NCBI RefSeq assembly: GCF_016907085.1
Contig: NZ_JAFBBJ010000001.1
Coordinates: 2,170,001 to 2,234,000, forward strand
DNA from: Clavibacter michiganensis
GTDB lineage: Bacteria; Actinomycetota; Actinomycetes; Actinomycetales; Microbacteriaceae
DNA length: 64,000 nucleotides
Reading direction: 5' to 3'
Of the stretch, positions 26,637 through 35,444 are shown one piece after another. A program made the translations under genes and the position numbers. Below the pieces are notes generated by a model. The model saw nothing but the letters and a program-made list of their open reading frames with translations, searched no databases and was not told the origin of the DNA. Each line of letters opens with the position of its first letter. The first letter of the stretch is position 1.

Positions 26637-26693
26637 GCAGAGGTGAGCGGGCGCCGGGAAGGCGCCCCGCCGAGCAGTGGAGGAGAAGCCGTC

Positions 26694-27731
26694 GTGCGTC
26701 AGATCATCATCATCGGTTCGGGTCCGGCCGGGTACACGGCCGCCATCTACGCCGCGCGCGCCAACCTCACGCCCCTCCTCATCGCGAGCTCGGTCGAGGC
26801 CGGCGGCGAGCTCATGAACACCACCGAGGTGGAGAACTACCCGGGCTTCACCGACGGCATCCAGGGCCCCGACCTCATGATGGCGATGCAGGCGCAGGCC
26901 GAGCGCTTCGGCACCGAGGTCGTCCTCGACGACGTCACGTCGGTCGAGCTCACGGGCGACGTCAAGCGCGTCACCCTCGGCAACGGCGACGTGCACGAGG
27001 CCCTCGCGGTCATCGCCGCCACGGGATCCGCGTACCGCAAGCTCGGCCTCCCCGCGGAGGACCGCTTCAGCGGCCACGGCGTCTCCTGGTGCGCCACGTG
27101 CGACGGCTTCTTCTTCCGCCAGAAGACCATCGCGGTCGTCGGCGGCGGCGACAGCGCCATGGAGGAGGCCACCTTCCTCACCCGCTTCGCCGAGAAGGTC
27201 TACGTGATCCACCGCAAGGACTCGCTGCGCGCCTCCAAGATCATGCAGGAGCGCGCGTTCGAGAACCCGAAGATCGAGTTCATCTGGAACGCGCAGGTGG
27301 TCGACATCACGGGCGGCGAGAAGGTCGAGGGCGTCGTCCTCGAGGACACCGTCACGGGCGAGCAGCGTCCGCTCGCGCTCGAGGGCCTCTTCATCGCCAT
27401 CGGCAACGACCCGCGCACGCACCTCTTCCACCAGCAGCTGGAGCTCACCGCCGAGGGCACCATCGCCGTCGACGGCCGCTCCTCGCGCACCAACCTGCCG
27501 GGCGTGTTCGCCGCCGGCGACGTGATCGACCCCACCTACCGCCAGGCCGTCACCGCCGCGGCATCGGGCACCGTCGCGGCGCTGGATGCGGAGCACTTCC
27601 TCGCGTCCCTGCCCGACGCGCTGCTCGACGCCGCCTCCGACGGACCGGACGGCCCCGCGGGCCACGGTGCGCCGGCCGCCGGCAGCGCGGTGGATCCCGA
27701 CGGCGAGCTCGTCGGCGCCGACCACCAGTAG
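26694..27731 (+). CDS. trxB: Thioredoxin-disulfide reductase
   Basis: 345 residues from GTG 26694 with GGAGGAGAA upstream. Low-molecular-weight bacterial type: FAD motif GSGPAG (8-13), redox pair CATC (133-136) in SWCATCDGFF, NADPH motif GGGDSA (150-155), and a C-terminal FAD segment GVFAAGDVIDPTYRQAVTAAASG. It passes electrons from NADPH to thioredoxin. The C-terminus has about 25 extra Ala/Gly/Asp-rich residues beyond the usual end. Co-transcribed with trxA, 68 bp downstream, from a SigH/SigR-type promoter. Confidence 0.96.
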   Translation: MRQIIIIGSGPAGYTAAIYAARANLTPLLIASSVEAGGELMNTTEVENYPGFTDGIQGPDLMMAMQAQAERFGTEVVLDDVTSVELTGDVKRVTLGNGDVHEALAVIAATGSAYRKLGLPAEDRFSGHGVSWCATCDGFFFRQKTIAVVGGGDSAMEEATFLTRFAEKVYVIHRKDSLRASKIMQERAFENPKIEFIWNAQVVDITGGEKVEGVVLEDTVTGEQRPLALEGLFIAIGNDPRTHLFHQQLELTAEGTIAVDGRSSRTNLPGVFAAGDVIDPTYRQAVTAAASGTVAALDAEHFLASLPDALLDAASDGPDGPAGHGAPAAGSAVDPDGELVGADHQ

Positions 27732-27799
27732 CCGCACCCCTCATCACGACCCGATCCGGCATCCGCTCGGATCCCCGCGAACCACACGAAGGAGAAACC

Positions 27800-28123
27800 A
27801 TGTCCCACTCCCGCGACGTCACCGACGCCAGCTTCCAGGCCGAGGTCCTCGACGCCGAGAAGACCGTCATCGTGGACTTCTGGGCGCCCTGGTGCGGCCC
27901 CTGCAAGGCCGTCTCCCCCGTCCTCGACCAGATCGCCGCCGAGAACCCCGGCATCGAGCTCGTCAAGATCGACGTGGACGACAACCCCGAGATCGCCATG
28001 AAGTACAAGATCACCTCGATCCCGGCCATGAAGGTCTTCCAGAAGGGCGAGGTCGTCAAGACCGTCATCGGCGCCAAGCCGAAGCCGGCCCTCGAGCAGG
28101 AGTTCGCCGACTTCCTCAAGTAG
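27800..28123 (+). CDS. trxA: Thioredoxin
   Basis: 107 residues, standard length. Active site WCGPC (31-35) in VDFWAPWCGPCKAVSP, the cis-proline in ITSIPAMKVF, and a C-terminal helix. Cytosolic dithiol reductase, substrate of TrxB just upstream. Strong AAGGAGA Shine-Dalgarno seven bases before the ATG. A 14-bp hairpin ends the operon. Confidence 0.97.
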   Translation: MSHSRDVTDASFQAEVLDAEKTVIVDFWAPWCGPCKAVSPVLDQIAAENPGIELVKIDVDDNPEIAMKYKITSIPAMKVFQKGEVVKTVIGAKPKPALEQEFADFLK

Positions 28124-28159
28124 CGGCCGCTCGCGCCGGACAGGCGACGAGCACCACCG

Positions 28160-28191
28160 GAGGGCCCGGCACCACGAGGTGCCGGGCCCTC
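28160..28191 (+). terminator. Terminator after trxA
   Basis: GAGGGCCCGGCACC pairs perfectly with GGTGCCGGGCCCTC around an ACGA loop; 36 bp after the trxA stop. Confidence 0.75.
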
Positions 28192-28296
28192 TGTCGTCCC
28201 CTCGATCCGCACCGCGCCATCCGTGCGTGGCCAGCGACGGGGATCCCCGCGGCCTCCCGTTAGGCTGATCGGCAATCAGACAGTGAGAGACGTGAC

Positions 28297-29619
28297 GTGA
28301 CACCTGCAGGCAGCCCCCGCGATTCCGCGGGCACCAACCTCGACCCCTGGTTCCCCCACTACGCGGAGAGGACCTCCGGCCTCAGCGCCTCCGAGGTCCG
28401 CGCCCTCTTCGCCGTGGCCTCGCGCCCCGAGGTCGTCTCGCTCGCCGGCGGCATGCCGTTCGTCTCCGCCCTCCCGCAGGAGCTCATCGTCACGGCGATG
28501 GAGAAGGTCATGCGGGAGCGCGGCCCCGTGGCGCTGCAGTACGGCGGCGGCCAGGGCACGCCGGAGCTCCGCGAGGACATCCTCGAGATCATGGCCCTCG
28601 AGGGCATCCGCGGCAGCGTCGACGACATCGTCACCACCACGGGTTCGCAGCAGGCGCTCGACCTCGTCACCAAGCTGTTCATCGACCCGGGCGACGTGAT
28701 CCTCGCCGAGGCCCCCAGCTACGTCGGCGCCATCGGCGTCTTCCGCAGCTACCAGGCGGTCGTCGAGCACGTCGTGATGGACGACGACGGCCTCGTCCCC
28801 GAGGCGCTGCGCGAGGCCATCGCGCGGATCCGCGGCGAGGGCCGCACCATCAAGTTCCTCTACACGGTCCCCAACTTCCACAACCCGGCGGGCGTCACGA
28901 TGTCCGCCGCCCGACGGCCGGAGATCCTCGAGATCTGCCGCTCGAACGACATCCTCGTGCTCGAGGACAACCCCTACGGCCTCCTCTGGTTCGACCGCCC
29001 GGCGCCGGACGCCATGCGCAGCCTCGACGACGAGGGCGTCATCTACCTCGGCTCCTTCTCGAAGACGCTCGCCCCCGGATTCCGCGTGGGCTGGGCGCTC
29101 GCCCCGCACGCCATCCGGGAGAAGCTGATCCTCGCCCAGGAGTCGGCCGTCCTCTCCCCCAGCTCCTTCAGCCAGCTGATCATCTCCGAGTATCTCCACG
29201 CGTCCGACTGGAAGGGCCAGATCGACACCTTCCGCGGCGTGTACCGGGAGCGTCGGGACGCGACGCTCTCCGCGCTGCAGGAGCACCTGCCGAGCCTGTC
29301 CTGGACCGTCCCCAACGGCGGCTTCTACGTCTGGCTGAAGCTCCCGGAGCAGCTCGACTCGAAGCAGATGCTCCCCCGAGCCGTGACCGCGCTCGTCGCC
29401 TACACGCCCGGCACCGCGTTCTACGCCGACGGCCGCGGCCGCGACGCCATCCGCCTGTCGTTCTGCTATCCGACGCCAGAGCGCATCCGCGAGGGCGTCC
29501 GACGCATGGCGGGCGTGATCGACGACGAGATGGACCTGCTCACCACCTTCTCCGGCACGGGCGCGCTCGCCTCACGCCCCACGACGTCGGTCGTCACGCC
29601 GCCGCCGGACCTCGACTGA
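28297..29619 (+). CDS. PLP-dependent aminotransferase, class I/II (2-aminoadipate/LysN-like)
   Basis: 440 residues from GTG 28297. Fold-type I aminotransferase: VVSLAGGMPF near 47-55, YGGGQGTPELRE (82-93), TTTGSQQALDL, NFHNPAGVTM (193-202), EDNPYG with the pyridine-binding region (223-228) and the PLP lysine in SFSKTLAPGFRVGW (Lys256). The opening GG-P and closing pattern match the aminoadipate/branched-chain or aromatic aminotransferase branch of MocR-related enzymes, without the MocR DNA-binding domain. Substrate not determined. TAGGCT at 28261 is a plausible -10. It is followed 43 bp later by D-Ala-D-Ala ligase. Confidence 0.85.
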   Translation: MTPAGSPRDSAGTNLDPWFPHYAERTSGLSASEVRALFAVASRPEVVSLAGGMPFVSALPQELIVTAMEKVMRERGPVALQYGGGQGTPELREDILEIMALEGIRGSVDDIVTTTGSQQALDLVTKLFIDPGDVILAEAPSYVGAIGVFRSYQAVVEHVVMDDDGLVPEALREAIARIRGEGRTIKFLYTVPNFHNPAGVTMSAARRPEILEICRSNDILVLEDNPYGLLWFDRPAPDAMRSLDDEGVIYLGSFSKTLAPGFRVGWALAPHAIREKLILAQESAVLSPSSFSQLIISEYLHASDWKGQIDTFRGVYRERRDATLSALQEHLPSLSWTVPNGGFYVWLKLPEQLDSKQMLPRAVTALVAYTPGTAFYADGRGRDAIRLSFCYPTPERIREGVRRMAGVIDDEMDLLTTFSGTGALASRPTTSVVTPPPDLD

Positions 29620-29662
29620 CCCTCCGCGTCCACGAACACCGACCGAAACCGGATCGAGCATC

Positions 29663-30628
29663 ATGACCGCACACGAGCCCCTCTCCGTCCTCGTCCTCGC
29701 GGGCGGGATCTCCCATGAGCGCGACGTGTCGCTCCGCAGCGGGCGCCGCGTCGCGGACGGCCTCCGCGGAGCCGGTGTGACCGCGTCCCTGCGCGATCCC
29801 GACGCCACTCTCCTCGACTTCCTGCGCGATACGCCTCCAGCCGTGGTCTGGCCGGTCCTCCACGGCGCGAGCGGCGAGGACGGCGCGCTCCTCGGTCTCC
29901 TCGAGCTCGCCGGCGTCCCGTACGTGGGGTCCTCGGCGCGCGCCGCGCGACTCGCGTGGGACAAGCCGACCGCGAAGGCGATCGGGGAGTCGGCCGGGAT
30001 CCGCACGCCTCGATCCGTCACCCTGCCGAAGGACACGTTCCGTGAACTCGGCGCCGCGGCCGTCCTCCGTCTCGTGACCGAGGCCGTGCCCGCGCCGTAC
30101 GCCGTGAAGCCGGCACGCGGCGGGTCTGCCCAGGGCGTCACCATCGTGCGCGACGCGGACGCGCTCCCGCGGGCGATGGTGGACGCGTACACCTACGGCG
30201 ACGTCGCCCTCATCGAGCAGCTGATCGACGGCACCGAGGTCGCCATCGGCGTCCTCGACACCGGCGATGGCCCGACGGCGCTGCCGGCGACGGAGATCGT
30301 CCCCACCTCGGGCGTGTACGGCTACGAGGCGCGCTACAACGCGGGACTCACGCGCTTCTTCACCCCGGCGCGCATCTCGCCCGACGCGGCGTCGGCGGCC
30401 TCGGAGGCGGCCGTCGGCATCCACCGGGCTCTCGGCATCGGGCAGATGTCGCGCGTCGACATCATCGTCGACGCCGAGGGCGAGCCCTGGTTCCTCGAGG
30501 TCAACGTCATCCCCGGCCTGACGGAGACATCCCTGCTCCCCCAGGGGCTCGCAGCGGCAGGCATCGAGGTGGGCGACCTGTACCGACGACTCGCCGAGGC
30601 CGCGCAGGCGGCCTCAGCCGCCCGCTGA
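29663..30628 (+). CDS. D-alanine--D-alanine ligase family ATP-grasp enzyme
   Basis: 321 residues. N-terminus VLAGGISHERDVSLRSGRRVADGL matches the Ddl glycine-rich D-Ala site; GASGEDGALLGLLELAGVPYVGSS, then KPARGGSAQGV (ATP-grasp lysine), and the C-terminal EVNVIPGLTETSLLPQ, where Ddl uses E-N--PG. It joins two D-alanines for peptidoglycan. At 321 residues it is shorter than the usual actinobacterial Ddl (about 360-370), so it may be a second, divergent copy rather than the main enzyme. Convergent with parB, 52 bp apart. Confidence 0.82.
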   Translation: MTAHEPLSVLVLAGGISHERDVSLRSGRRVADGLRGAGVTASLRDPDATLLDFLRDTPPAVVWPVLHGASGEDGALLGLLELAGVPYVGSSARAARLAWDKPTAKAIGESAGIRTPRSVTLPKDTFRELGAAAVLRLVTEAVPAPYAVKPARGGSAQGVTIVRDADALPRAMVDAYTYGDVALIEQLIDGTEVAIGVLDTGDGPTALPATEIVPTSGVYGYEARYNAGLTRFFTPARISPDAASAASEAAVGIHRALGIGQMSRVDIIVDAEGEPWFLEVNVIPGLTETSLLPQGLAAAGIEVGDLYRRLAEAAQAASAAR

Positions 30629-30680
30629 CGCGCTCTGACCACCTCCGCGGCGCCATCCGCATCGGACGGCGGCGCGCGCC

Positions 30681-31682
30681 TCAGTTCGCGTCGGCGTCCG
30701 GCACGCCCATCTCCTGGGCGATCCGAGTCAGGTCCCCCAGCGTCGCGAAATCGATCACGATCTGCCCCTTCTGCGCGGACATCGTGACCCGCACGCTCGT
30801 GTTCAGGTGGTCCCCGATGCGCTGCCCCACCTCTTCCAGGTGCGCGTTCCGCGCCGAGCTGGGGTTCTTCCGCGGCTTCACGGTGCGCTGACCCCGCTGC
30901 GCCGCCGCCTCGGCCGCGCGCACCGAGAGGTCTTCGTTCACGATCTTCTCGGCGAGGTGACGCATCGCGTCCTCATCGCCGGAGGACAAGATCGCGCGGG
31001 CGTGACCGGCCGACAGGACGCCGGCTGCGACACGGTGCTGCACGTCCTCAGGCAGGCGCAGGAGGCGGATCGTGTTGGTGATCTGCGGCCGTGACCGTCC
31101 CAGGCGCTGAGCGAGCTCATCCTGCGTGATCGCGAAGTCGGAGAGGAGCTGCTGATAGGCGCTCGCCTCCTCGAGCGGGTTCAGCTCCGAACGGTGCAGG
31201 TTCTCGAGCAGCGCATCGCGGAGCATGGACTCATCGGCGGTGTCCTTGATCACCGCGGGGATGGTGTCCAGTCCGAGCTCCTTGGTCGCTCGGAGGCGTC
31301 GCTCCCCCATCACGAGTTCGTAGCGCGGTCGCCCATCCGCCTCGGCGCCCAGCGGTCGCACGACGATCGGCTGGAGCACCCCGTACTCCCGGATCGACAC
31401 CACGAGCTCCTGCAGCTCGTCCGGACGGAAGTCCGTACGCGGCTGCTGCGCATTGGGTGTGATGTCCGCGGGGTCCAGGTTCGCGAGGCGAGCGCCCGGC
31501 ACGGCGACGAGATGCGGCTCGCCCTTTGCGTCCGGCTCGTCCCGCGACCCACTCTGCACACCGCTCGGCGCACCTGCGCCGACGCTGTCCGGGAAGAACA
31601 CATCGACGGGTCGGCTGCGCTCATCAGAGGTGGGGATGAGGGCGCCGATTCCACGCCCTAGGCCGGTTCTCTTCGTTGCCAT
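30681..31682 (-). CDS. parB: Chromosome partitioning protein ParB
   Basis: 333 residues. MATKRTGLGRGIGALIPTS is the typical N-terminal ParA-stimulating segment. ParB/Srx CTPase domain: ITPNAQQPRTDFRPDELQELVVSI, and ELVMGERRLRATKELG (the GERR nucleotide motif); then helix-turn-helix ITQDELAQRLGRSRPQITNTIRLLRLP and a C-terminal dimerisation domain rich in basic residues. It binds parS, spreads as a clamp and drives segregation with ParA. Its ATG overlaps the parA stop by 1 nt (TAATG). Confidence 0.96.
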   Translation of the reverse strand: MATKRTGLGRGIGALIPTSDERSRPVDVFFPDSVGAGAPSGVQSGSRDEPDAKGEPHLVAVPGARLANLDPADITPNAQQPRTDFRPDELQELVVSIREYGVLQPIVVRPLGAEADGRPRYELVMGERRLRATKELGLDTIPAVIKDTADESMLRDALLENLHRSELNPLEEASAYQQLLSDFAITQDELAQRLGRSRPQITNTIRLLRLPEDVQHRVAAGVLSAGHARAILSSGDEDAMRHLAEKIVNEDLSVRAAEAAAQRGQRTVKPRKNPSSARNAHLEEVGQRIGDHLNTSVRVTMSAQKGQIVIDFATLGDLTRIAQEMGVPDADAN

Positions 31683-32563
31683 TACTTCTGGGCTCCTCGG
31701 TGTGCGATCTCGGCGGCGGCCTCCAGGTAGGAGAGGGCGCCAGGTGAGTTGGGGTCGTAGCTGATCACGCTCTGCCCGTAGCTGGGGGCCTCGCTGATGC
31801 GGACCGAGCGCGGGATGAGCGTCGTGAGCGTCTGCTGGGGGAAGTGCTCCCGCACTTCCGCCGCCACCTGCTGCGCGAGGTTCGTGCGCCCGTCGTACAT
31901 CGTCAGCAGGATCGTGGACATCGTCAGATCCGGATTGAGGTGCTGAGAGATGAGCTCGATGTTGGAGAGCAGCTGACTGAGCCCCTCGAGCGCGTAGTAC
32001 TCGCACTGGATCGGGATCAGCACTTCCCTCGCCGCGCTGAACGCGTTGATGGTGAGCAACCCCAGTGAGGGCGGGCAGTCGATCAGCACGTAGTCGAAGT
32101 CCCGTCCGCTCTCCGACACGAGGAACGCATCCAGAGCGGTCCTCAGTCGGCGTTCACGATGCGGGAGATTGACGAGCTCGATCTCCGCGCCGGCGAGGTG
32201 GATCGTGGCGGGCACGCAGAAGAGGGTGTCGAATTCGGGGCTCCGCTGCACCGCCTGCTCGACGGGTGAGTCATTGACGAGTACGTCGTAGACGCTCATC
32301 AGATCGCTGGAACGGTCGGCACCCAGCGCCGTCGACGCATTGCCCTGCGGGTCGAGATCGATGACCAATGTCCGTGATCCGGACTTCGCCAGCGCTGCGG
32401 CGAGGTTCACGGTCGACGTCGTCTTCCCCACCCCGCCCTTCTGGTTGGCGATGGTGAAGACTCGCGTCTTCACCGGGCGTGGCAGGACGATCCCCGCTAG
32501 AGCCTTTCGCCGACGGCTCGTCTCCGAGAGCTCGCGAGCAATGGGACTCAGTTCATCATCCAT
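31682..32563 (-). CDS. parA: Chromosome partitioning ATPase ParA
   Basis: 293 residues from ATG 32563; a TTG at 32596 would add 11 residues but has no ribosome site. Deviant Walker A KGGVGKTT (42-49) in FTIANQKGGVGKTTSTVNLA, switch region DLDPQGNASTALG, and Walker B-like YVLIDCPPSLGLLT. The N-terminal 30 residues are a variable extension. A parS site lies 54 bp upstream of the start, so ParB can sit on the promoter. Confidence 0.96.
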   Translation of the reverse strand: MDDELSPIARELSETSRRRKALAGIVLPRPVKTRVFTIANQKGGVGKTTSTVNLAAALAKSGSRTLVIDLDPQGNASTALGADRSSDLMSVYDVLVNDSPVEQAVQRSPEFDTLFCVPATIHLAGAEIELVNLPHRERRLRTALDAFLVSESGRDFDYVLIDCPPSLGLLTINAFSAAREVLIPIQCEYYALEGLSQLLSNIELISQHLNPDLTMSTILLTMYDGRTNLAQQVAAEVREHFPQQTLTTLIPRSVRISEAPSYGQSVISYDPNSPGALSYLEAAAEIAHRGAQK

Positions 32564-32616
32564 GGACAGCTCTCGATCGGTGGTTGCGTGCGTCAAGTAC
32601 GGCGGAGGAAATTCGA

Positions 32617-32632
32617 TGTTTCACGTGGAACA
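32617..32632. promoter_or_regulatory. parS site 1 (upstream of parA)
   Basis: TGTTTCACGTGGAACA, one mismatch to the palindromic ParB site TGTTTCACGTGAAACA. Located between rsmG and parA. Confidence 0.85.
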
Positions 32633-32711
32633 TGTTCGCCGGAAACGTTGGCCGAGGACTTCTGAATGTGAGCTTCATCAGCAACTTATGCGGTCTCGAT
32701 GTGCGGCCGAT

Positions 32712-33347
32712 TCACGCCAGTCGCGCCCTGATGACTCGGGTGACCTCATCCACGAGACCGGCGCCGAGCGTGAGCACCTGAACGTCTTCCAAGTGGTGCT
32801 TCCGGATGGCCTTGCTGGCCGCCTCCACCTCACGCTCGGCGTTGGCGCCCTTCATCAGGACCAGCTCACCGCCCTTCCTCACGAGCGGCACGGTCAGGGG
32901 TATGAGCTTCGCGAACGCGCTCACTGCCCGAGCCGTCACTTGATCGAGGGTGAACTCCTGCGTGACATCCTCGGCACGAGCGCGCCGAACGGTGACGTTC
33001 TCAAGGGACAGATGGGAGACCTGCTCCTCCAGCCACGTGACGCGTCGCTCCATCGGCTCGATCAAGACGAAATCCACATCGGGTCGAGCGATCGCAAGCA
33101 CGAGTCCCGGTAGACCTGCGCCCGTCCCGATGTCTCCGACCAGGCCGGGACGAAGCAGCGGTGCAATCAGTACGGAATTGAGGATGTGGCGCGACCACAG
33201 ACGAGGGGGCTCCAGAGGACCGATGAGCCCGAGCTCCTCTCCCCTCTCCCCCAGCTGGGACGCGAACTCGCGCGCTACGTGGATGCGATCTCCGAACATC
33301 GCTTTCGCCACCGCTGGCTCAGGCTCGATCATGACCTGTTCAGGCAT
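32712..33347 (-). CDS. rsmG: 16S rRNA (guanine-N7) methyltransferase
   Basis: 211 residues from ATG 33347 (MPEQVMIEPEPAV...); a further upstream start is possible but GGAAGCAGG precedes this one closely. SAM-binding motif VGDIGTGAGLPGLVLAIA, RLWSRHILNSV before it, and TARAVSAFAKLIPLTVPLVRKGGELVLMKG after it are GidB/RsmG signatures. It methylates 16S rRNA at G527; loss gives low-level streptomycin resistance in several actinobacteria. Lies between jag and parA, the usual place. Confidence 0.94.
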   Translation of the reverse strand: MPEQVMIEPEPAVAKAMFGDRIHVAREFASQLGERGEELGLIGPLEPPRLWSRHILNSVLIAPLLRPGLVGDIGTGAGLPGLVLAIARPDVDFVLIEPMERRVTWLEEQVSHLSLENVTVRRARAEDVTQEFTLDQVTARAVSAFAKLIPLTVPLVRKGGELVLMKGANAEREVEAASKAIRKHHLEDVQVLTLGAGLVDEVTRVIRARLA

Positions 33348-33541
33348 CCTGCTTCCGTCCTGTGATCGCTGGTTCTTTCCGGTCCTGCCAGTCAAGTACC
33401 CGACGCGGCGATCATCCTTCGGATCTCCAGCATTTGAGCACCCGTGCGAGTTTAGCGCCCCTCTCCGTCATCCGATGTCGGACTGATCACTCGAGGCGCC
33501 GGCTCACGTGTGCTCGCCGAGGCTCAGCGTCTCTAGCTCGA

Positions 33542-33557
33542 TGTTTCACGTGAAACA
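33542..33557. promoter_or_regulatory. parS site 2
   Basis: TGTTTCACGTGAAACA, perfect match to the ParB-binding palindrome. Confidence 0.95.
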
Positions 33558-33648
33558 AACGACCCTTGTGCACCTTCGGTGGCCAGCGGAGCCACCAGCG
33601 CCTCCAAGACCACATCTGATCACTGGCGATCAACGGGTTTACCGGAGA

Positions 33649-33664
33649 TGTTTCACGTGAAACG
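33649..33664. promoter_or_regulatory. parS site 3
   Basis: TGTTTCACGTGAAACG, one terminal mismatch, 107 bp from site 2. Confidence 0.9.
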
Positions 33665-33885
33665 TCGGTTCCTCAGCCCACAGATCTGAGATCAGTCGGC
33701 AGAAGATGCCTGCACGGTCATGGTCAGTCACGTGCCTCAGAGGAACGCCCACGTTGACCGAGCGACTCCGCACGACTCCGTTCACGGAACATCTGCTCCC
33801 CGCTTCGACTGCCCCTGGTCACCTTTTGATAGCACGCCCGTACTAAATGCCTTGAGATCCATCGTGCCGTTCCCGAGCACGAGAG

Positions 33886-33910
33886 AGGCCCGGTCCATCG
33901 GACCGGGCCT
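33886..33910 (-). terminator. Terminator after jag
   Basis: AGGCCCGGTCC / GGACCGGGCCT stem (11 bp) with a 3-nt loop, 35 bp beyond the jag stop. Confidence 0.75.
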
Positions 33911-33944
33911 GCTCAGACACGCTGGAGCGTCGATAGCTCTGCGA

Positions 33945-34475
33945 TCACGCCTTGCTGATCACCGTGTGACGATCGCGTCCCTCACCTTCAGACTCCGACG
34001 TGTACCCACGTTCGGCGACGATGTCGTGCACGAGCTTCCGCTCGTACGACGACATGGGAGGAAGAGACGCACTCGCGGATCCCGCGGAGATCCGTTCGAT
34101 GGCCCGGTCGACCAGCTGACCGAGCTCCACCTGTCGCGCGTCCCGGGATCCGCCGACGTCGAGAATCAGGCGGCTGAACACACCTGTCTTGTTCTGCACC
34201 GCGAGCCGGGTGAGCTCCTGGAGCGCGGTGACGGTCTCGGGATTGGACAGGAGACGCAGGTCCTCGGAATCCGCAGCATCGACCGACACGTATGCCCGGC
34301 CACCGCGCTGGTCGATGTCGATGTCACCATCGAGGTCGCAGATATCGAGGAGCTCCTCGATGTAATCCGCCGCGATGTCGCCTTCGTCGACGCCGACTGA
34401 CGTGGCCTCGACCTCGATCCCCGCCGTGGGCTCTGAGGCGCCGTCCTGCTCGACGTCGTTCGTCACGTCGGTCAT
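33945..34475 (-). CDS. Jag/KhpB-type RNA-binding protein (KH-R3H)
   Basis: 176 residues. Acidic N-terminus (TDVTNDVEQDGASEPTAG), a KH-like middle (IDIDQRGGRAYVSVDAADSEDLRLLSNPETVTALQELTRLAVQNK) and a C-terminal R3H domain around MSSYERKLVHDIVAERGYTSESEGEGRDRHTVI. Partner of KhpA in RNA binding in other bacteria, linked to cell division and wall synthesis. Overlaps the yidC stop by 4 nt. The N-terminal Jag domain of firmicutes is absent, as usual in actinobacteria. Confidence 0.9.
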   Translation of the reverse strand: MTDVTNDVEQDGASEPTAGIEVEATSVGVDEGDIAADYIEELLDICDLDGDIDIDQRGGRAYVSVDAADSEDLRLLSNPETVTALQELTRLAVQNKTGVFSRLILDVGGSRDARQVELGQLVDRAIERISAGSASASLPPMSSYERKLVHDIVAERGYTSESEGEGRDRHTVISKA

Positions 34476-35434
34476 CGGCTCTTGGATCCCGACTGCTTCT
34501 TGGCGCGGTTCTTGCCCACCGGCTGCTGACGCTGGGCCGGCTTGCGCTCCTCCACCACGATGGTCGACGACTGCGTCGATGCCTCAGGGGCGACGAGCTT
34601 GCCCTTGCGCGCGAGCCGTGCCTCACGAGCACGCGCCGCTTCGCTGCCGGGAGTGGGCATGTTGCGGATGACGAGGAACTGCTGGCCCATCGTCCAGAAG
34701 TTCGAGACCAGCCAGTAGAACATGACGCCGAGCGGGAAGGCGATGCCGGACACCGCGAAGACCAGCGGGAGGATGTACAGCAGGATGCGCTGCTGCTTGA
34801 ACATCGGGCTGGCCTTGGTCTCCTCGGACATGTTCTTGGCCATGATCTGCAGCTGCGTGATGAACTGCGACGCGCTCATGAGGATGACCATCGTGGTCGC
34901 GATGACGATGACAGTGACGTTGCCGTTGGCCGTGGAGATGGCGGACTGCAGGGGAGCGCCGAGGAACGACGACTCCCCGAACGAACGGGACAGCTGCGCG
35001 TTCAGGAGGCCGATGCCCGGCAGCTCCTCGACCGCGGCCCGGTGGAGCACGGAGTACAACGAGAAGAAGATCGGCATCTGCAGGAGCAGGGGCAGGCAGC
35101 TACTGAGCGGGTTGGTGCCTGTGTCCTTGTAAAGCGCCATGGTCTCGCGGGACATCGCCTCGCGGGAGAACTGGTCGCGCTTGCCCTTGTACTTGTCCTG
35201 GATCTTCTTCAGCTGCGGCGCGACCTCCATCATGCGGCGCTGGTTCTTGATCTGCCGCACGAAGATCGGGATGAGCGCCGCACGGACCACGAGCACCAGG
35301 CCCACGATCGACAGCACCCAGGTGGCGCCGTTGTCGGGATCCAGCCCGAGCGTCGTCCAGAGCGTGTGGAAGCCGACCAGGATGAGTTCGATGACCCACT
35401 TGATCGGCCACAGGATCGTTCCGAGGAAATCCAT
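34472..35434 (-). CDS. yidC: Membrane protein insertase YidC
   Basis: 320 residues from ATG 35434. Oxa1/YidC core: first helix MDFLGTILWPIKWVIELILVG, then VLSIVGLVLVVRAALIPIFVRQ with the hydrophilic-groove arginine, a charged cytoplasmic hairpin (KIQDKYKGKRDQFSRE), PLSSCLPLLLQMPIFFSLYSVL, and two more C-terminal helices (LPLVFAVSGIAFPLGVMFYWLVSNFW), ending in a basic tail (KNRAKKQSGSKSR) that may contact the ribosome. No large periplasmic domain, as in Gram-positives. It inserts membrane proteins with or without Sec. Ten bp after yidD. Confidence 0.95.
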   Translation of the reverse strand: MDFLGTILWPIKWVIELILVGFHTLWTTLGLDPDNGATWVLSIVGLVLVVRAALIPIFVRQIKNQRRMMEVAPQLKKIQDKYKGKRDQFSREAMSRETMALYKDTGTNPLSSCLPLLLQMPIFFSLYSVLHRAAVEELPGIGLLNAQLSRSFGESSFLGAPLQSAISTANGNVTVIVIATTMVILMSASQFITQLQIMAKNMSEETKASPMFKQQRILLYILPLVFAVSGIAFPLGVMFYWLVSNFWTMGQQFLVIRNMPTPGSEAARAREARLARKGKLVAPEASTQSSTIVVEERKPAQRQQPVGKNRAKKQSGSKSR

Positions 35435-35444
35435 GAGGTGGTCG

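Larger units (their letters stand above)
33348..33944. other. Gene-free jag-rsmG interval with two parS sites
   Basis: 597 bp without a convincing gene. Contains parS at 33542 and 33649, and the jag terminator (33886-33910). Distinctly richer in A/T than neighbouring coding DNA, and the rest shows no clear motif. Confidence 0.7.

Noticed and set aside
30629..30680. Imperfect inverted repeat between ddl-like gene and parB
   Set aside because: Stem has interior mismatches and bulges; not strong enough to call a terminator.
33720..34400. Plus-strand open frame across the jag region
   Set aside because: Antisense to jag, with no start signals.
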